Assembly: GCA_028023455.1 (NCBI GenBank)
Contig: JAQFVV010012400.1
Span: forward strand, 14,829,748 to 14,893,747
Reading direction: 5' to 3'
From: Epiperipatus broadwayi
Lineage: Eukaryota > Onychophora > Udeonychophora > Euonychophora > Peripatidae
Length of the DNA: 64,000 nt
Shown: in pieces, positions 34,163 to 46,493 of the stretch
How positions within the stretch are numbered: position 1 is the first letter of the stretch
Layout of the letters: the number at the start of each line of letters is the position of its first letter
Program-made: the position numbers and the translations under genes
Notes under the pieces: model-generated
The model's input: only the letters and a program-made list of their open reading frames with translations
The model's database searches: none
What the model was told of the DNA's origin: nothing

Positions 34163-36955
34163 ATTACAAACAAATAAGGAAAGAAATAAAAACCTATCTC
34201 AATTAAATTATAGTATTCTATTCATTATACAAAAATAAGAGCTGAACCCAATATTGATATAACATAAAAACACTGACAGATTATCACATATGGATGCTCC
34301 TTAACAATCTAAAATTACAATGGTATGTCTTGTTGAATTTGCTAGATGTATTGATATTAAATATACCATTGTAAAGGCATATCTTTGTTACCTTGGCAAA
34401 AGAAATTACCTGTAAATATGAACATATTTTTTTCAGGAAATGCAGATCTGCTTACAATATAAAAATTATGTCAAAAGTGCACTATTGAGGTGCTTTCATG
34501 TCTGAGGACAGAATACAATGGAAAACTACAAAGCTATGTAAATTGTGATGTATAGCAGCGATTACTACATATACACAAAGGCTGCTTTAATAATATTACA
34601 GTAAGTGCAAAAGATTAAATAGTATCCAATTAAGAAATTATTTGGAATATGTAAACTGGATTTTTATAAAAATAATGCTTACTTTAACATTACTAAAACA
34701 ATCTTCGAATGTAAATAATAACAACCATGATTATGGTGCTCTGCACTGAAAATCCATTAATCTACATTGAATTTGCATTTTTAGATTTATTGTATACATC
34801 ATCAAAGCATACATATAGATATATGATTTAAAATTATTTCATATATATATAATTTGCAAGTAAAAATCTCAAAACAAAAGATTCTCTAAATTTGCATTAA
34901 ACCAGGATAAAGACAGATGTTTCAAAAACAATTATCCAAAAATATGTAACTATAATTTACTGAATACAGTTAATTCTTTTCTCAACATTCCAAAGCATGC
35001 TCTCATTCCAGAATCCCCCCACCTCCTGTTCCAAGAACATATAACCAAATGATTTTAACTTCCTGATCTATCAGCATAATCATCATAGTACATGATAATG
35101 ATATGAAAGCTTTCATTATTTCATGATGTAGTTCTAAATTTAAGAATCTGTAATAAAAACAGAGTAACAAGCAATGTTGAATTAACAGTAATGATGACTA
35201 AATGTCATCAATTTTTACTTCATAGCTATTCCAATCAACTATTACAAAAATAGCATATAATCCATTAATAACATTATTAAGTGGTGATTTTTATATAGGA
35301 ATAGAAAGTGGAAGTTTCAGGCATCTATATGTACAAACTAACTAAATGTATTTTCAAAGCTTTAATACATATAATGGCAGAGATATTATTTATTATCACA
35401 AGAGTACCATTATTCATTCAAAAGCAAATATAAAAATGATAAGACAAGGTCTTTTTATTTTTTTAATGTATATATAACTTACCATTTAAGCTGTACAAAG
35501 CATTAATTAGTAATTTAGCTTGCGCTTTACGCAAAAAAGTGAAGCTTGTCTCAATCTTTTGCGTAAAGCCCAAGCTAAATTACTTACTATTCAAAGGTGA
35601 AGTAGAAAACTAGTATTTTATTTCAATTATAAAGCATTAATTAATGGATTGCAATTTACAATGCACATTTAATATTGAAAATATTTTTTTATGGCATGTA
35701 TTATTATCCTTGACTGAAAGTTTACAAAAAAAAACAACAACAACATACAGCACATATATGTATCACCATTTAATTAATTTTCAAATGATGGTAAAAACAT
35801 TTTTCTAAAGAATATATTGCAAGTTTTTTGTTTTTGTCAGTGCATTTTTCATCTTGGTTTACTCCTGTCAGAACCATCCATCTGCCAAAAAATTCAGACC
35901 AATCTCTCACCCTATGCATATATTAGAAATATTTTCTGCATTTTTTCAAAGAGGTTTTTTTTAAAAAAGAGATATTTAACTTCATATAATATATTTTAAA
36001 CTTCCATTCCATCACAAATTTCTGAAACTTATGATCAAAGACACGTGAAAAAGATAAATGATCCCCAAGATGCACACTTCTTGCTGGAGCAGCATGCATC
36101 AGTTGGCCCAGATCTCAATCATATATATTTTCATCATTTGTTCAAAATATATATTATAGATAGTAAATTATTATAGTTTAATTGATAAGTTTCAAATTTT
36201 CTGCTCTCACAACTTTGATACAAACTACTTTATGAAATACATTAATAATTTTTACTAATTATTTATTAAGCTAGACATCATTCCTAACCCAAATATATAT
36301 TTTAAATCTGACAGTGAATAATATATAGGCAGTGTTACAGAGATATCAGCACCTGAGATTTTCTTCCCATATTAACAGTTTTGATAACTTTCACTACATC
36401 GCTCTCATTTGTAGAGACTGATTTTTAACCTGTATAAATACCTTGTGGAGAGCTATACAATTATTGGACTGCAGAAAGAAATCTGCTGTTAACTGAAAGG
36501 AAAGCCTTTAATACCTCTTGAAGGCCTTAAAGAAATTGAGCAGGGCAAATGGTTCACTCCTATACATTTTTGACATTGCAGTTGTTATTACTGTCATTAT
36601 TCATATAGTATATGAACATGGATGAGATGCTCACCAACACACATTAGCCATGTGGTGAGTTTATTGGCTTTTGATCTGAGTTTCAGATCAAGAAATACCA
36701 TGGTCTTTCTTCTCAGTTGCCTGATAGTTCTTAATTAAAATCAGTTGTTTTTCTTGAAGACAGAATAAATGTGTGTGTGAATGAGGATTTTTTTTCTAAT
36801 AATTTTTTTTTAACAGTCATGATAGACAAAAATAAATTATGGATCTTATTGTCAGAAGGCTGTAAAGCTTCCAGCCAAGGCAAGGGTGGCAGCTGGTTGT
36901 GTACCCAGATTGCTATTTGAGGATCATATGTAAGTATTTATAACTGCAGATTACT
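34163..36955. other. AT-rich stretch; one short hairpin
   Basis: The only structured feature is a 29-base-arm hairpin at 35509-35585 (TTTAGCTTGCGCTTTACGCA and its complement, 19-base loop). At 36065-36115, CAGCATGCATCAGTTGGCCC resembles the middle of the foldback element at 26126-26773. 36400-36720 is less AT-rich but has no open frame I can interpret. Confidence 0.5.
35509..35585. repeat. Short perfect-looking hairpin
   Basis: TAGTAATTTAGCTTGCGC and the following TTTACGCAAAA pair with TTTTGCGTAAAGC-CAAGCTAAATTACTTA; one mismatch in 29. It could be a tiny MITE or a structured RNA; there is no further evidence. Confidence 0.6.
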
Positions 36956-36959
36956 TTCA

Positions 36960-38530
36960 AGTGAAGGAAAATTGTAAGAAACTGTCCCATATTAAATGGG
37001 ACTAAATTATTGGATTTTGTGAGGTTTGAGGAAAAGATGATGACACAATTGATTTAAAAAGTGAACATGTACTGAATTACAAGGTCACAGACCTTGAAAG
37101 TACAAATGGAGTAGGATTCATTATAAATAAAATGTGGAAAAACAATGTGGAGATTAGTGGTGCATCAGACAGAGTGGCAAGATTAGTTATTCAACTTAAT
37201 AGCAGGTATCAAATGCAGATAATTCAGGTTTATGCTCCAACAAGTTCTCATTATGGTAATGAAGTAGAAGATTTTTATATGGATATACAAAAGACATTTG
37301 ATCAGATAAAACAATATTTTAAAATTGACATTAGAAATTTTAATACCAAAAGGTCATAGACTTATGGAGCTTGCAGAAAAAGAAAAAAACCCTTTATATT
37401 ATGATTTTTTTTTTGTTGAAAAATATGTTAAATGAAAATGGACATGGAAGCATCCAAATAGAGGTACAGCAGAAATGGATTGTATTTTGATTAACAGAAA
37501 CTATGTGTTTCAAAATTGTAATGTTCTTAATGAATTCAACACAGGAAATAATAATCGATTAATGAGATGTAAAATACATGTTAATGCAAAACTAGGGAAA
37601 CAAAAATTATTAAGAAAAACAATATTCTGAGTTGGTATACCTAATTTTTAAAAAACATTCAAGTAAATTTAAATTAGAACTTGCAAATCATTTTTAAATA
37701 TTAACAGATTCTGAACAAAATCAATAGGAAGATAACTGATATACTTTTAAAAACTGCAAAAAGCAGCAACTGACCAATAAAATTTTTACTGAGATAAGAC
37801 AATTTACAAAGAAAAGAAGAAATATGAAAGTATATAAATTTGATGCATTAAGAAAGATTTCTTAAATTTTATAAAGAGATGTGAAAAAGAGTTGATACTG
37901 ATAAAATAAAGTATAATTGTGGACTACCAAGGAAAGTTATAGAAGAGAATAAAAGTCTTGATAGTGTAAAACAACATGGTTAGTATTGATAGGAATCTTA
38001 TTTCTGCAAGAAGAAAAAAAAAGAAACTATTACTAAAAAGAGAGATGACATCATGAAACACGTAGAAGCATTCTATAAATAATTATATAGCAATAAAAAA
38101 CAAGGAAAAATATTTCTTATAACTACTATATCTGCTGAATTTCCCAGGATTTGAAATGAAGAAGTGAGACATGCAATTAAATTTATGAAGATGAGAAAAG
38201 CTTCAGGTAATGATGGAAATATAATTGATATCTTAACAGAAGCAAATGAAGAAATAGAATTTTTTTTGGCAAAGTTATATACTAAATGTTTAAATGATAA
38301 AGATGTGCCAGATGATTGGAAGAATGCTGTATTAATATTAATATTTAAAAAAAGGTGATAAAGAAAATATTAGAAATTACAGACTTTATCAGTCTTTTAT
38401 TGATTCTATACAAAGTTTTTATCAAAATTATTACAACTTGTCTATAGCAAATTTTGAATTTGATGCCTTTTTCATTTTTATGACTTATTTGAGCTTCAAA
38501 TGCTTTTATAAACTGACAATATTCCAACAA
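36960..38530 (+). pseudogene. RTE/BovB-like LINE pseudogene
   Basis: A decayed plus-strand copy. Endonuclease: LSHIKWD then IIGFCEV near 37000, NGVGFIINKMWKNN, then ASDRVARLVIQLNSRYQMQI and IQVYAPTSSHYGNEVEDFY at 37132-37359, and KIDIRNFNTK where GDFNAK is expected (catalytic Asp lost). Near 37430-37560, KWTWKHPN, EMDCILINR and NTGNNNRLMRCK correspond to the IDYI and SDHRLV blocks. RT: KFMKMRKASGNDGNIIDIL and VPDDWKNAVLILIFKK at 38164-38358, then GDKENIRNYR after a frameshift. Homology fades at about 38530. It is a different RTE branch from the element at 28.4-31.7 kb and much older. Confidence 0.82.
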
Positions 38531-38852
38531 TTTCCAATTATTTTATAACAAGTGTAGATTCTTATGATCTCTGATATTTTTCAAAAATTTACACAAAAGC
38601 ATTATTTTTAAAAAAAATTATTTTACATATTATTTTTTTATTTTTTAGTTATTAAAACTATAAAAAAATCTGAGAAAAAATATAATTTAATAATAAAATG
38701 TGATAAATAAAAAATATGCCCTCTAACAAATGAATTCTAAATTTAAATATCATGTGGTCATCTATTATATAAAAATATTTATGTATTGGCTTTTTAATTA
38801 ATTAAATTAATTAAGTATGACTTAAACCAATAATAACAAAATTTTATTCTAC

Positions 38853-40483
38853 TGTAACAACCACTGCTCTATTAGGGTTTTTTACGAGTTAACTATCAGT
38901 ACTCAGTGACCAAATTATGTCCTATCTATTAAATTTGTTTCGTCAGACAATTCAGTAAGATTTAATAGACACAATTATCTTTCCTGGTCACACAACACCC
39001 TTTCAACTAATGTAACTACTAAAATAATGGAATCAAGTAATCCAGCTTTTAATTTATTTGAAAGGTGCCAGGATTCTGTATCAGAATCCACTGACCAAAC
39101 CCCTTTTATTTAATTAGTTACGACAAAATTATCAGGAATCTCCAGAGGATTGTGTTTCAGTACAGTGTTGGCAAAGGTAAATTATATTTTCAAATCTTAA
39201 TAATTAACATTAATAAATTTAGTAATAATAATTAAAACATACAATGAAAATAAAATTTTCATCCATATTTTTTTTGTATCTAATTAAAAATAAAGATAAA
39301 AATTGGAAAGAACAAGACTAACAAATTACTAATCCAGATAAGCTAAAAGAAAAATATTTTAGCTAATTAAAGATGGCAGAAAGACTTTATGAAAAGGAGG
39401 ACTTTGTAACTTAAATTTAAGAGAGAGTGGACAAGATTATTATCTTATATGCCGATAAAAGGACAAAAGGATGCACAGAAGTTTCAAAAACTGGATTGAG
39501 GTATAAAAAGAAGAGGGAAATTTTGTTCTAGGTTTTTTCTTTACCTTCTGGTTATGTGTATGAAAGTTGGAGGTTTCCGTGAGCATAACCTGTGACAGTA
39601 ATATACTTCTGCACAGGTATGCCACTTGCTGTACCAAGCTGTCATGCAAGCATGGAAACGGAGCCTTGTGAAGACAGCTTTTTGAATGAAAGGGTCACTA
39701 CAACCATGCTTTTTTTTCTCCAGCTATAGAACGGAATAATGGAAGATGCCATCAGGAGAGACCAATGGAAATTCCTATGAGTTCGTAACTCCATAAACCT
39801 ACACCAACTTATGGGTAAATTAAGAGTAACTTTTCCTGATTATGATATAATGTTTGCAAACAATTCTAAAAAATAAGCTTAAAAAAATCCCGATAAAGAC
39901 TTTAAATTTTATTCTTCAAGAGACTCTTGTTTACCTAAGAACTATAATTAATGAACTGTTTTTTTTAATTAATTGATACATGTCTGGATTGGTGTGCATG
40001 TAATATCTTTCCAATTAATTAATTAATAATTTGTTTTTTATATTGTAATTTGTTAGAATAAAAATATTTATTTCTAATACCAACTATTCATTATGTATTA
40101 TTAATGATTATTAATAAATTTATTAATGTTAATTATTAAGATTTGAAAATATAATTTACCTTTGCCAATGCTGTACTGAAAGACAATCCTCTGGAGATTC
40201 CAGATAATTTCATCATAACTAAATAAATAAAAGGGATTTGGTCAGTGGATTCCGATACAGAATCCTGGTACCTTTCAAATAAATTAAAAGCTGGCTTACT
40301 TGATCTCATTATTTTAGTAGTTACTTAGTTGAAAGGGTGTTGTGTGACCAGGAAAGATAATTGCGTCCATTAAATCTTACTGAATTGTCTGATAAAACAA
40401 ATTTAATAGATAGGATATAATTTGGTTACCAAGTATGGGTAGTTAACTCGTAAAAAAACCCTAATAGAGCAGTGGATGTTACA
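38853..40483 (+). mobile_element. LTR-like unit with long inverted terminal arms
   Basis: 38853-39233 (TGTAACAACCACTGCTCTAT…) and 40098-40483 (…ATAGAGCAGTGGATGTTACA) are inverted copies of about 380 bases at roughly 90 percent identity. Together they make a TG…CA unit of 1631 bp. Immediately after it stands a tRNA-Lys-like primer binding site, which suggests that the right end is a true LTR end. The middle (39233-40155) occurs again in direct orientation at 40866-41792. No proteins are visible. The unit may be an LTR that has acquired inverted ends, or a foldback element containing a piece of LTR retrotransposon. Confidence 0.6.
39233..40155 (+). repeat. Direct repeat B, copy 1
   Basis: Matches 40866-41792 over its full length at around nine in ten, from TAAAACATACAATGAAA to GATTTGAAAATATAAT. 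A TCTTCAAGAGACTCTTG stretch following GATAAAGACTTT resembles the R-U5 part of an LTR. The 69-codon minus-strand frame in it is not conserved. Confidence 0.85.
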
Positions 40484-40484
40484 A

Positions 40485-40503
40485 TGGCAGCCCAATGTGG
40501 GGC
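40485..40503 (+). promoter_or_regulatory. Candidate tRNA-Lys primer binding site
   Basis: TGGCAGCCCAATGTGGGGC lies one base after GTTACA. It matches TGGCGCCCAACGTGGGGC, the complement of the 3' end of a common metazoan tRNA-Lys, apart from one inserted base and one transition. Such sites directly follow the 5' LTR of retrotransposons. Confidence 0.6.
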
Positions 40504-40865
40504 TTTGACGATAACCACATCCGGAGATAGGAGTAAAATAATAAAATTTTAAAAGTAGTTTTTTTTTAAAAAATAAAAAATAAAAATGAACTAACTAAAC
40601 TAGATTATACAATTAAAAATATATTTTTTAAATATGTCTAAAAAAAAAAAACTGAATAGAGACTTAAAACTTAAGAATAAAATTAGTTTAAACACCTATT
40701 TTATTCACATCTTCTGGCACTGGTGGTATTGTACCATTTATTTATATGGTACAAATATATTGGCATTTGGTAAGATATTTAAAAGCTAAGAAAAGAAAAG
40801 TAAATGTAGCGATCTTATTAAAAAGACGCAATTAAATTTTTTTTAGTTTGTATAATCTATTTTTT

Positions 40866-41792
40866 TAAAACATACAATGAAAGTAAAATTTTCATCCATA
40901 TTTTTTTTGTATCTAATTAAAAATAAAGGTACAAATTGGAAAGAACAAAAGACACACAAATTACTAATCCAGATAAGCTAAAAGAAAAATATTTTAGCTA
41001 ATTAAAGATGGCAGAAAGACTTTATAAAATGGAGGACTGTGTAACTTAAATTTAAAAGAGAGTGTACAAGATTATTATCTTATATGCCAATAAAAGGACA
41101 AAAGGATGCACAGAAGTTTCAAAAACTAGATCAAGGCATAAAAAAAAGAAGACAACTTCGATCTAGGTCTTTTCTTTACCTTCTGGTTACATGTCTGAGA
41201 GTTGGAGGTTTCTGCAAGCATAACCTATGGGAGTAATATACTTCTGCACAGGTACGCCACTTGCTGTACCAAGCTGTCATGCAAGCATGGAAATGGAGCC
41301 TTGTGAAGACAGCTTTTTGCAATGAATAGGTTTCCACAACCATGCTTTTTTCTCCAGCTATAGAATGGAACAATAATAGAAGATGCTGGAAGGAGAGGCC
41401 AATGGAAATTCCTATGAGCTCAAGATCCCATAAACCTGCACCAACTTACCGGTAAGTTAAGAGTAACTTTTCCCAATTGTGACATAAAGTTTGCAAACAA
41501 TTCTGAAAAATAAGCTTAAAAGAATCCCGATAAAGACTTTAAATTTTATTCTTCAAGAGACTCTTGTTTACCTAAGAACTATAATTGTTGAACTGTTTTT
41601 TTAATTAACTGATACATGTCTGGATTGGTGTGGGTATAATCTTTCCAATTAATTAATTAATAATTTGTTTTTTTTTATATTGTAATTTGTTAGAATAAAA
41701 ATATTTATTTCTAATACCAACTATTCATTGTGCGTTATTAATGATTTTTAATAAATTTATTAATGTTAATTAATAAGATTTGAAAATATAAT
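40866..41792 (+). repeat. Direct repeat B, copy 2
   Basis: Second copy of the middle of the LTR-like unit, here without the inverted arms. It is followed at 41809-41876 by a sequence (TTAATTAAGTATGA-TTAAA…TTTTATTCTAC) that also stands directly left of the unit at 38786-38852. Confidence 0.85.
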
Positions 41793-41892
41793 GTTTCTGT
41801 CAGATATATATATATTTATTTTAATTAACTTAATTAAGTATGAGTTAAATCAATATTAAAAAAATTTTATTCTACAAATGCAATATTTCCAT

Positions 41893-41962
41893 TGGTTCAG
41901 TTGTTAAGGAGTTTTCTTGGAAAGCGTAAGGATGTAAGTTCGAGTTCTAAATGGGAATAAAT
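41893..41962 (+). repeat. tRNA-like sequence, probable SINE or tRNA pseudogene
   Basis: GGTTCAGTTGTTAAGGAG resembles a Pol III A box and AAGTTCGAGTTCTAA a B box, about 30 bases apart as in tRNAs. The acceptor stem does not pair and no CCA-adjacent terminator is obvious, so I do not call a functional tRNA. Confidence 0.4.
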
Positions 41963-41965
41963 TTT

Positions 41966-43810
41966 TTCAATTGTTAAAAATTCAAATATTTGGACATTCA
42001 GACAGAAACATACACAGATAAAGCAAGTTAATGTAAAAGCATTTACAAAAGATAGCAATGATAATAAAGGTAGAAAAAATATAAACTCCGTGTTCAATTG
42101 AATCTAGTTTAAAATGAGAATTATTTCTTTGATAAAAAATTATAAATAATTGATTGTATCTTTATTTAAATAATTATATTTTATGCATTATCATTAATCT
42201 CCCTATTAATTATGAATGTTATTATTAATTGCTTATGGATTTTTGTCGACTGTTAATTTATTAAACTATATAAAATATATGATATTGTTTGACTCTTATT
42301 CTATTCAAGCTAGTTCCATACATATGATGTGTGCACAAGATAATAATGTTTAGGATTTTGATATGCATGATGCTTTCTTTAATCAAAAACTAACAGATAT
42401 TCTCTTAACTACAACAATTAATGGCATGATCTAAAATATTGTCTGAATAAAAATGTCAGGTATTTTGAGCAAAGCAAGAATGTATTATATATATATTAGC
42501 TATTCCTTCATGAAAATCTAAAAAGATCTTTAATACATCTTCCTCTTGGAATCATTATTGTCATTTGTACTTTTGATGTTACACTTTGGATGATTATTAT
42601 AATCATCACTCCTAGCACCACTAACACTAGCCAAAGATTGTGTGCGTGTATGCAGACCCAATTACCATCACTCCCCCAACTTTCATGGATTCTGTTATTT
42701 TCTGGTGCATTGAAAATAATTGTCCAATGTGAGTTGTCATCAGTATTATTCCAATATATTTTCTTTTATAAGTAAAATGATTGCTCAAGTGAAGCTTGAA
42801 TACAAATATATGCTTTGGAAACTAAATAAACCAAGATATTATCATATGATTAATATGAAAATTTAATTTATCATGAGTACAAAATAATTTACAATAATAC
42901 ATACACCTGGAGATGATAGTAATAATATATACTTGGAAAGAAATAGATGGGCAAAAGAATTGTAAATCAAAAAAAATATTATCCTGAATTACTATATTCC
43001 AGGAAAATAAATTCATACAAAAGTATAATACAAAAAGGCAGAAAACAATAATAGTTCTAAGCAAACAAGCAAGCCTTGGATAGCATCCAGAAAAAATTTA
43101 TGAGGGTTAGTTTCAAAATTTTATATCACATTGAAAAGTAATAAATTTAAAATTTTAAAAATCTGGAATAGAAAAACTGTAAAAAGTATAAGAGTCAGAA
43201 AGAAAAACAAGAATAGACTAAGTTTATCAATTCACAGTCAAAAAGTACATAAAATTACATTCAGAAAGATAAATAAAAAATAAAAAAAATTCTAGTAAAA
43301 AAAAAATTAGAAGGAAAAAAGTCACAACGAACATATAAAAAGTATGAATAATATGTTTTAGAAAGATGTTGAAAGTGTAGAACATTCTAAAAATATGGAA
43401 ACACTATGAAAGAACCCTGAAAAGATAAGGAACCCAGTCAACACTAAACTTTTGCAGAAAATATGCAAACAGTTTTAAGTCCTGTGCTACAGTTTGACCA
43501 CAGAATTGCAATGAATGAGACCAATGAGAGTCTTGATTTATTAAATAGATAAAATTACATAATATTGCAATTGAAAATATTCCAGTTCACTTATCTATAA
43601 AATGGAGAACAGTTGTGGAAAATATTTTAATAAATGAGAAGCTATTTTTATGTATGATGTTACAGATAATATCCTAAATACATTATCTGAGGATTTCTAT
43701 GAGACATTATCAGTGGTTATAATTATATCTATTAATGAGAGGCAAGAATAAAAAATAATATAGAGTGTAATATTGAATATAAAATAAATAAATAATACTT
43801 CTGTTAATAT
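41966..43810. other. AT-rich stretch without recognisable gene
   Basis: No supported feature. 43060-43560 is A-rich with a possible decayed coding region that I cannot identify. Confidence 0.45.
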
Positions 43811-43812
43811 AT

Positions 43813-44478
43813 AACTATAAATATAATATAACAATTTGTCAATTGTTAAAACCAAGTTTCTTTAATATAAATAAAATAAATTAATAACTAAATAATTATT
43901 GCCAAGCACTTTCAACTCTTACTAGTCCTTATCAAGGCAGTGTAAAAAATTCTATTTTCTCCTAGGTGATGAATTCAACATTTCATTGTATTTGCCAAGA
44001 ACAACTAATCGGAAAGCTGGTTAATTTTGAATTCATAGCACAAGATGAACTTTGTATAAGATATGATTCTTTAATCTTGCATTTTTTTATCATGTGTTTC
44101 ATGCATTAATATTGTAAAATCCTTTGGACTACATATATGGCCTGTACTATTTTCATGAACTTAAGAAGTTGAATAAACTGTATCATCTTCTCTTGCTCTA
44201 TTATACATATATTTATGTTGTTGAAGGTGATAATTAATATTTGTTTTGGTTTCTCCAACATATATTGCACTACAATTTATTTGTGGGCATCTAATAGAGT
44301 ATACAACACTGCTTTTATCCTCCTTATTTATTACTGCCTTAGAATTATGTATTAATCTTAATTAAGGTTAGGCGGAGTTGAAAACGCTTGGCAATAATTA
44401 TTTAGTTATTAATTTATTTTATTTATATTAAAGAAACTCTGTTTTAACAATTGACGAATTGTTATATTATATTTATAG
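43813..44478 (-). pseudogene. Penelope-like relic: GIY-YIG nuclease between inverted arms
   Basis: On the minus strand, from about 44330 down to 43950, YSIRCPQINCSAIYVGETKT, then LQQHKYMYNRARED, HENSTGHI and FTILMHETHD follow the GIY-YIG endonuclease of Penelope-like elements. IYVGET is the YIG motif, and H…TGH follows. Stops after each part make it inactive. It is flanked by inverted arms at 43813-43906 and 44386-44478 (about 93 bases, a few differences) that contain CAATTGTTAAAAC and CTTTAATATAAATAAAATAA. Inverted or partial terminal repeats are a known oddity of PLEs. It is related to, but not the same as, the copy at 23.6-24.2 kb. Confidence 0.72.
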
Positions 44479-45189
44479 AAAATAAAAAAAATAAAAAATA
44501 CATAAATAATAGAAATATTTATTCAGAAATTGCAAAGACACTACAATATATGTGCAATTACAGAGCACACTGAAATGAATATAGAAGTTATTCCATAATA
44601 AATTTCATAAAATTTTGGTACAACACTCAGAATGTACATCGAATATAGAAAGTTTTGCAAAGAATCATATAACATTCACAAAATACAGTAGTTACATAAA
44701 AGACTATTTGTTCAACAGTGAAAGAAATGTGTCTGAAATCTATGAGTTCATAAAATGCTCCCAATATTTACTATAACGTTAAATACAAAAAAAAAATATA
44801 TTGTCAGGGCTTATATAGTTAATTGAAACAAATGTGTTATAATTAAAAATCGTTTTTCTTTGTCCAATAAATAATAATATTTATGTTATGTAAATCTATA
44901 TATAAAAGTAATAATTAAAAGAATTGCGATTAAGGTTTGGAAGATCAAAAAATCAATAAATGAAATAAAAATTTATTACGTTTAAATAGCTTTACATTAA
45001 TAAATAAGGAAGAAATTATCAAATGAACTAATTAAGGAGTTTGAAATCAAAGCTACTAAAAAAAAACAATAGTGCGGGGGAGAAGGGGCATATTTTGTTT
45101 TAGCAGAGTAAACATGTTTCAGACGTGTTGCTACGAAATTTTAAACAGAAGAATTTAATATATAACGAACTTTTCTTATACCGCTGTAA
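44479..45189. other. AT-rich stretch without recognisable gene
   Basis: No supported feature. Confidence 0.5.
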
Positions 45190-45429
45190 TTTATAAATAT
45201 CTGCACTTAAGCGATATCCTAAGAAAAGCTATTAATGAATGCGTTTTTATGGAAGTTTAACGCTTTCGAGAAAATATATTTACTGCCTATATATATATGC
45301 ACCCAATCAAGCAAATCTCAATGCTATGAATATGAGGACATATGTCACCCTCGAAATTGATAAGGTTCAGTAAATACACATTCGTTAATCGCTTTCTTAG
45401 GATAGCGCTTAAGCGCAGATTATTTATAA
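45190..45429. repeat. Foldback MITE-like palindrome, about 240 bp
   Basis: 45190-45243 (ATCTGCACTTAAGCGATATC CTAAG…) and 45377-45429 (…CTTAGGATAGCGCTTAAGCGCAGAT…) are inverted arms of about 53 bases. The loop of 133 bases is non-coding. Confidence 0.68.
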
Positions 45430-45699
45430 AGTTTCAGAAGAATGTATAAAAGGCAAAATAAATTTAATTATTGGACAATTATTTCAATTAGTTGATAAAA
45501 TTATAGTTAATATTTATTTGGATCACTAAGCTAAGTCATTATTAAGTTTATTTATTTATTTTTCTCATATCTCACTTTAATAAAAATTGTTTTCCTATAT
45601 AAAAGACGCTTTAGTAATGCAATTATCCAATCCTCATATTCCTAATTGCATTACAAAGACTTGAGCAAACAAACAAAAACAAAACAAAACTTATAAAAT

Positions 45700-46165
45700 C
45701 TCTATATTTCTTTCATTCCTCTTATCATTATTCTAATGCTCTTTCAACATCTTTCCAAAAATAAATGTTCAGTACTTTCTTGCCAATTCCACATAAACTA
45801 TATCTGCAGTTCAAATTTGCAACCTTTCATAATTTATATACGTTTTATTTTTGTATAATTTTTTTATACTTATCTTTTTCCTCCAACACTTAAAAAAGTT
45901 ATATATCTGCAATACATTCTTTACACATTTATTCCAATTCTTATATAAATACATAAGAATAAATGATATATCTATTAATTTTGCATATTAGAAAACTTTT
46001 TTGTCCAAAAGTTTGTTGTCATTTCCATATATTCCAATTGAATATTATTTTTACTAATCTATTTTCAATAAAATATGATAATCATCCAACAGCTTAAATT
46101 TAATTTTATTGATTAAAAAAAACCCATCTCATTTCTAATTGAACAGCCTCATTTGCTATCATATT
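45700..46165 (-). pseudogene. LINE ORF2 C-terminal relic, same lineage as the 54.7-63.5 kb LINE
   Basis: Minus-strand translation in two or three frames gives NEAVQLEMRW near 46150 (REAIQGEMGW in the better copy), ENRLVKIIFNWN (NKRIAKIVFNWV), LYKNWNKCVKNV (LYKRWDDCVKRI), and CRYSLCGIGKK with FWKDVERALE for the zinc-finger end. The order matches the C-terminal 150-200 residues of that ORF2. Very decayed. Confidence 0.6.
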
Positions 46166-46232
46166 TTACTATACTAAACATATCTATCTATTAATAATTT
46201 TTATGAGTCATATATTAGATTAGAGATTATCT

Positions 46233-46493
46233 AATAATGAATAATATTTCTGTGGTGTAATTTTCACTAAACCAATCTCATGCAAAGTAGGGACTGATTT
46301 CTATTCACTTTTAACACCTTGTGTAAGAGATTGTGGTCTGGGCCAATGAGTGCTGGTTCAGCATGAAATGTCCATCTTGAAAATCATAGATATTCCTCCA
46401 CAAGGTTTTAAAAGTGGGTAGAAACCAGTCCCTATCTTGCATGAGAGTACAGTAGTGTAGTGAAAATTAAACTACAGAAATATTATTCACTAT
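46233..46493. repeat. Foldback element, about 260 bp
   Basis: 46233-46323 and 46399-46493 are inverted arms of about 92 bases (GCAAAGTAGGGACTGATTTC versus GAAACCAGTCCCTATCTTGC). The loop contains CTGGGCCAATGAGTGCTGGT TCAGCATGAAAT, which resembles part of the arm of the foldback element at 26126-26773, so the two may belong to one family. Confidence 0.72.
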
